Source: UBA4416 sp020846025 (GTDB lineage Bacteria > Bacteroidota > Bacteroidia > B-17B0 > Aurantibacillaceae). Taken from it: 23,497 nt of DNA. A model generated the notes under the pieces. The model saw nothing but the letters and a program-made list of their open reading frames with translations, was not told the DNA's origin and made no database searches. Below, in pieces: positions 15,823-23,497 of the stretch. The stretch lies in the NCBI GenBank assembly GCA_963169295.1, contig CAUJDD010000098.1:1-23497 (forward strand), in the 5' to 3' direction. Within the stretch, counting starts at the first letter, position 1. Every line of letters starts with the position of its first letter. Both the position numbers and the translations under genes were made by a program.

Positions 15823-16788
15823 GTGAATACAATAGTTTCAATAATTACAGCAAGTTAAAATAAGGTAGAATTTATTTCGGAGACTATTGATTCTGTAATT
15901 CAACAAACTTACCTTAACTGGGAACTACTTATTATTGATGATGTATCAACCGATGGAACAATTGACATTATAAAGGCTTATGCAAAAAGTGATGAAAGAA
16001 TTAGGCTAATATGTAATGAAAGAAATAAAGGCGCCAATTTTTCTAGAAATCTAGGAATTAAAAGTGCTAAGGGAAAATATATCATCTTTTTGGATGCAGA
16101 TGATTTGTTAACTTCAACTTGTATTGAAAACAGAGTGAATATTATTGAGAACAGTTTGGTTGATTTTTGTGTATTTAGCATGCAGGTTTTTTATAAGCAA
16201 ATTGGCGATGCTAGTTTTATTTGGAATCCTAAATCGCATAACCCATTAAGAGATTTTTTACAACATAACCTTCCTTGGCAGACATCCCAACCAATTTGGA
16301 AAAGAGAACTATTATTAAGATCTCAAGGTTTTGATGAAGATTTTAGTCGCCTACAAGATGTTGAGTTACATACTAGAATTTTATTAATGCCAGCTATTAA
16401 ATATACATTATATAGTCAGTATATTGATTGTTATTATAGAATAGATAATAACAGGAAAAATTTTAATCAATATGAATTTTTAAAGAGGTGGGTTAATTCT
16501 AGTATAATGTATTATAATAAATTTAGGCCACAGCTTCCTGAAAATCAAAAAAAATATTTGTTAGGCACGATTTTGAGAATATATTTTCAAATTATTTTAG
16601 ATTTTAAAACTAAAAAAATATCTTTCCCAATTTTTCAGGAACTTGAGAATTTATTATTTTCAAACGAACTTAAAAACGATATTGGAAAGAAAAAAAAATA
16701 TATATGCCAACTATTTTTCTTCTATAACTATAAACTACCCAGAATACCAGGGGTTAATTGGTTGTTTTATAAGCTAATTGTTTTATGA
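15823..16788 (+). pseudogene. Glycosyltransferase family 2 gene with one early in-frame stop
   Basis: Read from a GTG at 15823, the frame encodes NTIVSIITAS, then a TAA at 15856-15858, then NKVEFISETIDSVIQQ...LLIIDDVSTDGT and ...IIFLDADDLL with no further stop to 16788. This is a GT2 (GT-A fold) transferase: SIITAS-stop-N corresponds to the usual SIITASYN, the DD in IIDD and the DAD in FLDADD are the nucleotide- and metal-binding residues. A single change of TAT to TAA at codon 12 explains the break; the other ~310 codons are intact. Restarting downstream of the stop would lose the first beta strand. It is either a very recent pseudogene or a sequence error. A downstream TTG at 16090 is not a credible start. 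Confidence 0.8.
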
Positions 16789-16904
16789 ATTAGCCTATAA
16801 ATTTTATTAAAAATAATGATAATCGTTATTTATTAAGGCGATGGAATTTTTAAGAAAAGAGATGTTTAATGTTGTTAAGAAGCAAAATATGTATTAATTA
16901 AATT

Positions 16905-18224
16905 TTGAAAGAGTACATTATAGAATATAAACAACTAGTCATTATTGCCTTAATTTGGTTTGTGGTAGGAGCATTTATGGGGCCAGTTATATATTTAGTA
17001 TTGCCTATTATGCTTTTTTTAATGTTTAAAAAAGACATGCATTTAGAAATACTGCTGGGTTTTTTTTTAATTTTAACCTTCTCAGATAGCCGAAGTCATT
17101 TGTTCGATTTTGCAGCTCAGGTAAAGAATATATACATTGTACTACTTTTTTTGTTTGCACTTAAAGTTCAAAAGTTCATTGATATTCCTATCAAATTCTA
17201 CCAATATTTTATACCGTTTTTTATTTTATCATTTATTTGCATTGCTTATAGCCCTGTCCCTTTTGTAGCATTTCAAAAAACCTTATCGTATATTTTATTA
17301 TTTATTTCTATTCCAATTTATACGCAATGGGTGTATCAAGAATATGGAGATGAGTTTTTTAAAGGCATCGTGTTTGTAGTTGTTGCTTTATTAATACTAG
17401 GTTTTTTAATTGATATACTTAATCCAGATTTTACAAGATTAATTGGACGCTATAGAGGGATGTTAGGAAATCCCAATGGATTAGGTATTTATGTCTCATT
17501 GTTTATGATGTTATTTACTACAATTACTGATTTTAAAACAGATGTATTCAGTTCTAAAGAAAAAAATAGTATTTATATTATTGGCTTTTTGTCGTTATTG
17601 CGTTGTGGCGCCAGGACTTCCTTGTTTGCTACCTTATTATTTTTCTTTTTTAGAAAATTTTATAAGATGTCGCCCATTTTAGGATTTTCTATTTTTGTCA
17701 TTTTAGCCTTGCTTTATCAAATTATTTCTACAAATATGGAGTTTATCATCCTGCAACTAGGCTTGTCGGAATTTTTAAGAATTGATACCTTTTCAAATAT
17801 GTCGGGCCGAGCTGTGGCTTGGGAGTTTGCTTGGCAACAAATTCAAGAGAATTTTTTTATTGGTAAGGGTTTTTCATTTACTGAATATATTTATAAAATT
17901 AATTATGAATATTTAAGTATGCTTGGGCATCAAGGCGCTGCCCATAATACATATTTAACTTTTTGGTTAGATACAGGATTAATTGGATTAATCTTGTTTC
18001 TTGTAGCTTTACTTGCACTTTTCCTAAAAGCAGCTAAATTAAGCCGATTAGCAATTCCAGTGTTGTATGCCATTCTTATCTCAAATAATTTTGAATCTTG
18101 GTTAACGGCCTCATTAAACCCCTTTACCATACAATTACTACTTATTTTAACAATTATTTTTTTACAATCAGTTCAACATCATTTTAAAGTTGAATCCATG
18201 TCAAATTTTAACAAATTTGTTTAA
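16905..18224 (+). CDS. O-antigen polymerase / ligase family membrane protein (Wzy-like)
   Basis: The 439-residue product is hydrophobic through most of its length, with about ten or more predicted membrane helices. It contains GMLGNPNGLGIY, the CGARTSLFATLLFF stretch and the periplasmic-loop motif GHQGAAHNTYLTFWLDTGLIGL, which together are typical of PF04932 (Wzy_C, O-antigen polymerase/ligase). In a locus with a repeat-unit flippase the likely role is joining repeat units on the periplasmic side; a WaaL-type ligase is the alternative. The start is taken as TTG at 16905 because the frame is hydrophobic from there; the next ATG is about 24 codons later and would cut into the first helix. The upstream 116 bases hold no convincing gene. 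Confidence 0.85.
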   Translation: MKEYIIEYKQLVIIALIWFVVGAFMGPVIYLVLPIMLFLMFKKDMHLEILLGFFLILTFSDSRSHLFDFAAQVKNIYIVLLFLFALKVQKFIDIPIKFYQYFIPFFILSFICIAYSPVPFVAFQKTLSYILLFISIPIYTQWVYQEYGDEFFKGIVFVVVALLILGFLIDILNPDFTRLIGRYRGMLGNPNGLGIYVSLFMMLFTTITDFKTDVFSSKEKNSIYIIGFLSLLRCGARTSLFATLLFFFFRKFYKMSPILGFSIFVILALLYQIISTNMEFIILQLGLSEFLRIDTFSNMSGRAVAWEFAWQQIQENFFIGKGFSFTEYIYKINYEYLSMLGHQGAAHNTYLTFWLDTGLIGLILFLVALLALFLKAAKLSRLAIPVLYAILISNNFESWLTASLNPFTIQLLLILTIIFLQSVQHHFKVESMSNFNKFV

Positions 18225-18227
18225 AAT

Positions 18228-18255
18228 TTTGGAACATTTTTTGTGTGTAACTTTG
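18228..18255 (+). promoter_or_regulatory. Bacteroidota-type promoter for the first T9SS gene
   Basis: TAACTTTG at 18248-18255 matches the TAnnTTTG -7 element of Bacteroidota promoters, and TTTG at 18228-18231 is a possible -33 element 16 bases upstream, slightly tighter than usual. Transcription would start around 18262, giving an untranslated leader of about 40 bases before the ATG at 18304. It suggests that the surface-protein genes are expressed separately from the polysaccharide operon. Pattern match only. Confidence 0.45.
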
Positions 18256-18303
18256 TGAAATTAGAAAATTGTATTACTTTTACTTTCAAAATTATAAAAG
18301 ATT

Positions 18304-20763
18304 ATGAAAAAATATTATTTAGTTATTTGCCTTTTACTTATGTCTGTGATGATGCACGCACAGGCTAATTTTGAAACTAGAGCTTCAGGTGGTTGGGGGG
18401 CTGCTTCCACGTGGACGGTAGTATCTGGTTCAGATGGAGATGGTATTCCTGATATTAATGACAATGTTACGGTATTAGCTAGTCATACTGTTACTTTATT
18501 AGGTGGTGGGGCAAATAGTTCTAGTAAATCATTAACAATTAATAGTGGGGGTGTAATAAAAGGTAATAATGGTAAGATTGTTTTAAAAGGTAATTTTACT
18601 AATAATGGATTAGTGATTCAAAATGTAAACATAGTAGTTCAAGCAAACTGTTTGTTTTCTTCTGCTACAACTTTTACTAATTCTGGACAAATTCGTGTTA
18701 CGGGAGGCACATTAACCATTGCTGCAGGAACGGTTATTCGAAAAAGAGGAAGTATATTACTACAAATTTCGGGTACTCATATAGTGAATAATGGTAGTAT
18801 TACGTTATTACCTGGTTCCCCAGTTGGAAAGATTTCTGGGGTTACTGGTACTTCATGGACAAATGCTTCTGGTTCTTTTTTAAGTATTCCTGTTGATATG
18901 ACGGCTTCTTCTACGTTTAATTTTTCTGCCCCTACAAATACGATGGTGTATGCTGGTACAGCATCAACAATTAAAGATGTGGTTTATTCTAATTTAAGCA
19001 TTACTTCTACAGGAGCAAAAACATTAAGCAATCATTTAACAGTAAAGGAGAGTTTTACTTTATCGTCTGCTAGTAGTACTTTAAATATGAATGGTTTTAA
19101 TATGTCTGTTGGTGGTAATTTTACCCACGCTTCTGGGCTGATTGATTTTGCATCAGACGAGTCTAAAATTATTTTTAATAATTCTTCTTCAGCTACTCAA
19201 GTAGTGGGTGGTGCTGCATTAACGCAATTTTATGATGTTGAAATTAATAACCCAGGTGGCTCTGTTAGTTTTACAAATACTAAGAATATAATTAATAGTT
19301 TAATTATGACGGATGGTAATTGTAACTCAAACTCTAAAAGACTTGTGTTATTAAGTAATGAAAATACAACAGCAAGAATTGCTCCTATAACTAATACAGC
19401 TACTGTTTCTTTTTCTGGAGATATGGTCATACAAAAATACTTACCCGAAATTTTGGGAGGTGATATTGGTTATTTTTATCATGGTTTGGCTAGTCCTGTG
19501 CAAAACACAACAATTAATGATTGGGATGATGAGTTATACATGAGTGGAATTGGAACTTACGATGGCATTGGAGGACCTGCAGGTGTGGATGGCGATGTGT
19601 ATAATGGATATAATTCAGTGATGACTTATAATGAACCAGACAATACTTGGGATGCAGTTACAGGATCTTCTACAACTTTAACTCCTGGCGTGGGCTATTG
19701 TGTATTATTGTTAGATGAGATAGACGGTGTGGATTATTCCTTTTATGAGAAGGTAATTAATACGGTGGGACAGCCAAATTATGGTGATGTAACTGTGCCA
19801 GTTACTCTTGAGGGTGCTTATGGTTCAAATTTAATTGGTAACCCGTATGCCTCACCAATAACTTTGTCAACAGGAATAACAGAAGACGCTGGTGTTTACA
19901 GTTTATATTTTATGAATGAGGGAGATTGGGAAATGGGAGACCTCTCTACTACTGTAATTCCTCCTCATCAAGCATTTTTTGTAGATGTAGTTAACTCAGG
20001 AAGTATTATATTTACTGAGGATTGTAAAATTGAAGATAATACGTCTGATTACCATCGTCAAAAACCGAAATATGATATTAAATTGAATTTGTCTAGTTCA
20101 GTAATTGCACGTCACCACGAAACCAGAATCTGTTTTAATGAGTTAGCGAGTAAGAGTTTTGATAAAAAACTAGATGCACGTTATATCCCTTCGCCAATAA
20201 AAAGTGCTCCAGCTATTTATACTATTGACGAAATGAATAATACTAAGATGTTAAATAACATGATAAATGAAGCGGAAGATGAACTCGCTATACCTCTTGG
20301 TATTTTTATGCCAAAGGCTGGTGTTTACTACATAAATAGTTCGGTAGTTAATTTAGGCAATTATAATTATGCTTGGATTGAAAACAAAAAAACGGGGGTG
20401 AAATACGACTTAAATAACGATATTGCTATTGAAGGAAATAATGCCGAAACCAATACAGATTATGTATTACATTTAACTAAAAAACGCACTACCTCTAGTG
20501 TAGAGCCTGCCATTATTTCTTCAGATTTAATTATATTTAGCTCAGAAAATACCATTAATTTTAAATCATCCTTTACCGATTATCAATTAACTCAGGTGTT
20601 AATATATGATATGTCGGGTAAATTAGTATTAGAAACTAATAATATGAGCATAATAGCTAACCAAATTTCAACTATTGATGTTTCTGGTTTAGCAAATGGT
20701 TTATATATAGTAAAAGCTGTTGATAATTTAGGAAATGTAAAAACTAGTAAATTGTATAAATAA
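18304..20763 (+). CDS. Large secreted protein with T9SS type A sorting domain
   Basis: This 819-residue protein starts with a signal peptide (KKYYLVICLLLMSVMMHAQA, cleavage probably near residue 21). Residues ~24-65 (SGGWGAASTWTV...DINDNVTVLASHTVTL) are typical of the G8-like, beta-solenoid opening seen in many Bacteroidota surface proteins, followed by Gly/Ser/Asn-rich repeats suggestive of a beta-helix up to about residue 330. A middle region contains GLASPVQNTTINDWDD and LIGNPYASPI, seen in related uncharacterised proteins. The last ~80 residues (YDMSGKLVLETNN...VSGLANGLYIVKAVDNLGNVKTSKLYK) form the T9SS C-terminal sorting domain that directs export across the outer membrane. No catalytic motif is visible; an adhesin or matrix protein is a guess. 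Confidence 0.87.
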   Translation: MKKYYLVICLLLMSVMMHAQANFETRASGGWGAASTWTVVSGSDGDGIPDINDNVTVLASHTVTLLGGGANSSSKSLTINSGGVIKGNNGKIVLKGNFTNNGLVIQNVNIVVQANCLFSSATTFTNSGQIRVTGGTLTIAAGTVIRKRGSILLQISGTHIVNNGSITLLPGSPVGKISGVTGTSWTNASGSFLSIPVDMTASSTFNFSAPTNTMVYAGTASTIKDVVYSNLSITSTGAKTLSNHLTVKESFTLSSASSTLNMNGFNMSVGGNFTHASGLIDFASDESKIIFNNSSSATQVVGGAALTQFYDVEINNPGGSVSFTNTKNIINSLIMTDGNCNSNSKRLVLLSNENTTARIAPITNTATVSFSGDMVIQKYLPEILGGDIGYFYHGLASPVQNTTINDWDDELYMSGIGTYDGIGGPAGVDGDVYNGYNSVMTYNEPDNTWDAVTGSSTTLTPGVGYCVLLLDEIDGVDYSFYEKVINTVGQPNYGDVTVPVTLEGAYGSNLIGNPYASPITLSTGITEDAGVYSLYFMNEGDWEMGDLSTTVIPPHQAFFVDVVNSGSIIFTEDCKIEDNTSDYHRQKPKYDIKLNLSSSVIARHHETRICFNELASKSFDKKLDARYIPSPIKSAPAIYTIDEMNNTKMLNNMINEAEDELAIPLGIFMPKAGVYYINSSVVNLGNYNYAWIENKKTGVKYDLNNDIAIEGNNAETNTDYVLHLTKKRTTSSVEPAIISSDLIIFSSENTINFKSSFTDYQLTQVLIYDMSGKLVLETNNMSIIANQISTIDVSGLANGLYIVKAVDNLGNVKTSKLYK

Positions 20764-20784
20764 TAAAGTATTAACACCTATATA

Positions 20785-22791
20785 GTGTCTTTATATTTTA
20801 AAATACGTATACTTGCAATTATTAGTTGTTGTATTCCTTTTAATCTATTGGCTCAATTTACTGGTACGAGTTGCGCTGCGGCAGTTAATGTACCAATAAA
20901 TTCATGTTCAAGTTCAGCTACTTTTCCCAATACGCCTACAGTAAGTATTGCATTTTGTAACGGAACATCATCAGATACCATAAGGGTGGAAAGATGGTTT
21001 ACTTTTACAACACTTTCTAGTGCTATTTCTGCAGCATCAACTACTATTTCTATTGTAACTGGTGCTGGTTTAAATCTTACTACAAGAAATTTGGCATTCG
21101 AGTTATATAGCGGCACTTGTGCTTCTTTGGTATATGAGGGTTGCGAGAACTCCTCTATAGATAACAACGAAACCGCTGTATTTAATTTATTACCTAGTAC
21201 TACATATTTTGTTAGAGTTGTAAATCTCGCTACATCATTTACGCCTCTAACGGCGACTAGTACTAGATTATGCATTTATGAGCCGCCTGCTGAGGATGTG
21301 GTAGAGGGAGCCATGCCATTAACTGTGGGAGGTGGAACTTGCAATTACACAGCGTATTCATCTATAAGCCAAACTGTAGCTACCAATGCATCAGGCTCAG
21401 GTACTGATTGTTGGGCTAATCCACCATGCGGTACCTATAACGCTGGAAGTAATGATGTGTGGTTTAGTACTGTTGTGCCACCCTCGGGCGAATTTTTTAT
21501 AAATACAAAAGGAAACAGCCCTACACAAGATTATGCAATGGCGGTTTATTCTAGTTCGGTATGTGCTACGGCATCTATTTTGGGCTGTAGTACTACTAAT
21601 CCAGAGGGTTTAAGCGGTACGGTTAATTTTACAAAGATGCCAACTTTGTATATAACAGGTGCAGTGCCTAATTCTACCGTTTATATTCGGGTATGGAAGG
21701 AAGCAACCACTATACAAAATTTTTCAATTTGTGTAAATGATATGGGACCCTGTGGTAATTTACCTAACAATGATTTTTGCTCAAATCCTATCTCTATAAG
21801 CACGGGTGGGGCATCGCCAGGCGATGTAGCATATAATGCAACTGGTATGACTTATACTACAGATAAACCAGGTGATTTACAAACTAATACTCAGTGGGGT
21901 CTTTCGCCATGCAAAACACCAACTAATAATGCGTGGTATAGTTTTGTGGCTACAAGTGCCGATGCAGCCAGTGGTTTAACAATTCCATTTACTTATGTAG
22001 CACCTTGTACCGGTGCTTTATCAGCTACCATATTTAGTGTTACAACCAATAGTTATGGTTGTTGTAAAGAGTTTACGAAAATTGCCTGCCCAACAAATAC
22101 AACGGCTAGCACCAGCTTTGATTTCATAGTACCAGCTGGTTCTTTAATAGCTGGCGTTACCTATTATTTAATGGTAAATAGTTTAACTTCCACTTGCCAA
22201 TTTAGTATAACAGGTTGGTCGATAGCGGGTACATTGCCTGTTAATTTTATGAGCTTTTTGAGTGAAAATGAGGGGAAATATAATGTAATTAATTGGCAAA
22301 CCAATACAGATTATAATGTTTCAACCTATTTACTCGAGCGCTCTTATGATGCAATGAGTTTTGAACCCGTAGCTGAAATAAAATCATCACAACAATATAA
22401 TGGTAATAAATATGTGGTAAGAGATGTAGGGATGAAACATACCGATATTATTTATTATAGGGTTAGGGTATTAACTCTCTCAGGCGAAAAAAAATATTCT
22501 AATATCATAAGTTTAAATTTGAATAGTTTATATGAAAGCATTTTAAATCTTCATCCCAACCCTACCACCGCCGATTTAAACTTTGAGTATTACCTAAAAC
22601 ATGCAGGTAACATACAAGTAAGCTTGGTAGATTATGCTGGTAAAATAGCCTTTGATGCCACATACCAACTTACCGAAGGTAAAAATAAATTAACCCTACC
22701 CATGAGCAGTCTCGAAAATGGGGTGTATATTTTAAAAGTAGTAGCCGAAAAATCGGGTAAAACTACTTACAACAAGGTGGTGAAGAACTAA
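20785..22791 (+). CDS. Secreted repeat protein with T9SS type A sorting domain
   Basis: The 668-residue product starts at a GTG (20785), 21 bases after the previous stop, and has a signal peptide ending in FNLLAQF (about residue 23). Three successive ~150-residue cysteine-containing domains follow (about 28-165, 170-318 and 322-480); the second and third contain the DVWFS/NAWYSF core often seen in Bacteroidota T9SS proteins. Residues ~486-585 (LPVNFMSFLSENEGKYNVINW...YYRVRVLTLSGEKKYSNII) are the usual linker domain before the sorting signal. The C-terminus (LHPNPTTADLNFEYY...LENGVYILKVVAEKSG...YNKVVKN) is a clear type A sorting domain. Probably co-transcribed with the preceding gene and cell-surface attached. 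Function unknown. Confidence 0.85.
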   Translation: MSLYFKIRILAIISCCIPFNLLAQFTGTSCAAAVNVPINSCSSSATFPNTPTVSIAFCNGTSSDTIRVERWFTFTTLSSAISAASTTISIVTGAGLNLTTRNLAFELYSGTCASLVYEGCENSSIDNNETAVFNLLPSTTYFVRVVNLATSFTPLTATSTRLCIYEPPAEDVVEGAMPLTVGGGTCNYTAYSSISQTVATNASGSGTDCWANPPCGTYNAGSNDVWFSTVVPPSGEFFINTKGNSPTQDYAMAVYSSSVCATASILGCSTTNPEGLSGTVNFTKMPTLYITGAVPNSTVYIRVWKEATTIQNFSICVNDMGPCGNLPNNDFCSNPISISTGGASPGDVAYNATGMTYTTDKPGDLQTNTQWGLSPCKTPTNNAWYSFVATSADAASGLTIPFTYVAPCTGALSATIFSVTTNSYGCCKEFTKIACPTNTTASTSFDFIVPAGSLIAGVTYYLMVNSLTSTCQFSITGWSIAGTLPVNFMSFLSENEGKYNVINWQTNTDYNVSTYLLERSYDAMSFEPVAEIKSSQQYNGNKYVVRDVGMKHTDIIYYRVRVLTLSGEKKYSNIISLNLNSLYESILNLHPNPTTADLNFEYYLKHAGNIQVSLVDYAGKIAFDATYQLTEGKNKLTLPMSSLENGVYILKVVAEKSGKTTYNKVVKN

Positions 22792-22817
22792 AATAAATTC
22801 CGTTTAGTATAAAAACT

Positions 22818-22915
22818 AAAACCCCTTCAGAATAGGTAGTTTAACATCTTTTCTTTTTACATTGTAGCGGTGGCTACATTTCGCTCGTAAAAGTTTCATA
22901 TTTTATGGGGCTTTT
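22818..22915. repeat. 98-bp inverted-repeat element, copy B
   Basis: Imperfect inverted arms at 22818-22834 and 22899-22915 enclose a pyrimidine-rich middle. The copy is homologous over its whole length to the element at 477-573 (about 70 of 97 aligned positions by hand count, same orientation, same layout, both preceded by CT and followed by AAC). It lies between two convergent genes, the T9SS gene and the acyltransferase fragment, where its hairpin could also act as a terminator in both directions. Confidence 0.75.
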
Positions 22916-22953
22916 AACTCTCTTGATATTTAATATACAATCAGGGTTTATGG

Positions 22954-23358
22954 TTATGTGTTATAGCCTGTTATTTTATCTCTGTAGTTTAAAATTGGTC
23001 TTTCGAAATAAATATATATAAGCCACGAAATTAAATATGTAATTAGAATGGATATGATTAAGTTCCATTTTAAAGAATACACAAAGGGATGTACAAGATA
23101 TATACTGTAAGTAAGTATGCTAGTCTTATTAACAAATATGTAAAATAGTTTCATCAATAAATTTTTATCTGTGTTTAGTTTAATGGTTGAAATATACGGA
23201 AGCATTAAAGAGATTCCCAAAGGAAGAATAAAGAAACCTAATGTTCTTGGAAACCAAACAGTATTTATCATATTATGTGGATAAGCTAAAGTCCAATAGA
23301 AATATATATATCCAACAAATAAAATAATTCCTAAAACAAAAACAATTGGAGAGCATAC
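22954..23358 (-). pseudogene. C-terminal half of an acyltransferase-3 (OafA-like) gene cut by an IS
   Basis: The minus-strand frame encodes, from the IS border inward, VCSPIVFVLGIILFVGYIYF and four or so further hydrophobic helices, ending ...SIYLVHPFVYSLKW...YFERPILNYRDK before TAA at 22954-22956. YSIYLVHPF and the terminal EKP/ERP-type motif are characteristic of the last helices of acyltransferase family 3. The frame continues a few codons into the IS end (positions above 23358), which is not native coding. The first ~145 residues of the family are absent. They may lie beyond the IS outside the window, but the fragment at 3052-3465 ends precisely where this one begins in family terms. Confidence 0.8.
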
Positions 23359-23497
23359 TGTAAGCTCCCCCAAAATTAGGACTATTTGTTAGTAGAAAAA
23401 AAAACTAATAAATTAACCTAATCAAAATGAAGAAAAAAAGATTTACCCCCGAGCAAATTGCCACCATACTCAAGGAGTTTGATAATGGCAAATCAGT
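23359..23497 (+). mobile_element. Left end of an IS3-family insertion sequence (partial)
   Basis: Starting near 23359 the sequence TGTAAGCTCCCCCAAAATTA has the TG start and CCCCaAAAtt core typical of IS3-family terminal repeats. About 68 bases later an OrfA-type transposase begins, the usual spacing. The element interrupts the acyltransferase coding frame on its left. The right end and any target duplication are outside the window, so the exact border may be off by a few bases. Confidence 0.7.
23427..23497 (+). CDS. IS3-family transposase OrfA, N-terminal fragment (3' partial)
   Basis: The ATG at 23427 opens a frame that runs off the window end. It encodes KKKRFTPEQIATILKEF followed by DNGKSV, the start of the HTH_Tnp_1 (IS3/IS911 OrfA) DNA-binding domain, which normally continues with a cysteine-containing recognition helix. 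OrfA binds the terminal repeats and is fused by frameshifting to the OrfB integrase in this family. Only 23 codons are visible. Confidence 0.75.
   Translation, partial: MKKKRFTPEQIATILKEFDNGKS

Noticed and set aside
16805..16832. Small palindrome around aataatgataatcgttatt between the GT2 and polymerase genes
   Set aside because: The arms are only nine bases with a mismatch, AT-only and with almost no loop, as expected by chance in such AT-rich sequence.
16841..16897. Short frame MEFLRKEMFNVVKKQNMY between the GT2 gene and the polymerase
   Set aside because: Only 18 codons, no ribosome-binding site and no recognisable family; it may be debris of a lost gene tail but cannot be supported.
20853..21275. 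Minus-strand 140-codon open frame inside the second T9SS gene
   Set aside because: The opposite strand carries a signal peptide, repeated domains and a sorting domain in one frame; the antisense frame is a shadow of biased codon use.
1..23497. CRISPR arrays, tRNA or rRNA genes
   Set aside because: No regularly spaced direct repeats other than the 12-bp coding array, and no cloverleaf or rRNA-like stretch was seen on either strand.

Overview
The window looks like a chromosomal surface-polysaccharide locus from a low-GC member of the Bacteroidota. Three things suggest this: two long secreted proteins ending in type IX secretion (T9SS) C-terminal sorting domains, a Bacteroidota-type promoter (TAnnTTTG -7 element) before the first of them, and a NusG-like antitermination gene heading the cluster, as in Bacteroides capsule loci. 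I cannot name genus or species.

Left edge (1-700): the 3' end of an AlbA/RecG-C-type ATPase gene with a 12-bp tandem repeat, the first ~24 codons of a NeuD-type sugar acyltransferase (a remnant), a 97-bp element with perfect 21-bp inverted arms, a second strong hairpin and a short GC-rich patch just before the NusG-like gene.

Core (702-18224), all on the + strand and mostly tightly packed: NusG-like antiterminator, PglK/MsbA-like ABC flippase, N-terminal half of an acyltransferase-3 gene, a fusion of a NeuB-type nonulosonate synthase with an SpsF-type cytidylyltransferase, a polysaccharide pyruvyl transferase, a second complete NeuB/PseI-type synthase, a PseG-like hydrolase, two unrecognised GT-B-like proteins with HP and SS motifs, an AsnB-type amidotransferase, a GT4 glycosyltransferase, a collapsed cytidylyltransferase-HAD pseudogene, a non-hydrolysing UDP-GlcNAc 2-epimerase, a GT2 gene with one early in-frame stop, and a Wzy-type polymerase. 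My reading is that the operon makes and activates one or two nonulosonic (sialic-acid-like) sugars, transfers them and other sugars to a lipid-linked repeat unit, modifies it by pyruvylation and perhaps amidation, flips it with the ABC transporter and polymerises it. The first steps of a pseudaminic or legionaminic pathway (dehydratase, aminotransferase, N-acetyltransferase) and the initiating phosphoglycosyltransferase are not in the window.

Right side (18225-23497): two T9SS cargo genes behind their own promoter, a second diverged copy of the inverted-repeat element, the C-terminal half of an acyltransferase-3 gene on the minus strand, and the left end of an IS3-family insertion sequence that interrupts it. 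The two acyltransferase fragments, 20 kb apart on opposite strands, fit together at the same motif, which suggests insertion followed by rearrangement. The collapsed genes, paired repeats and sharp swings in base composition make this a mosaic, actively remodelled locus.
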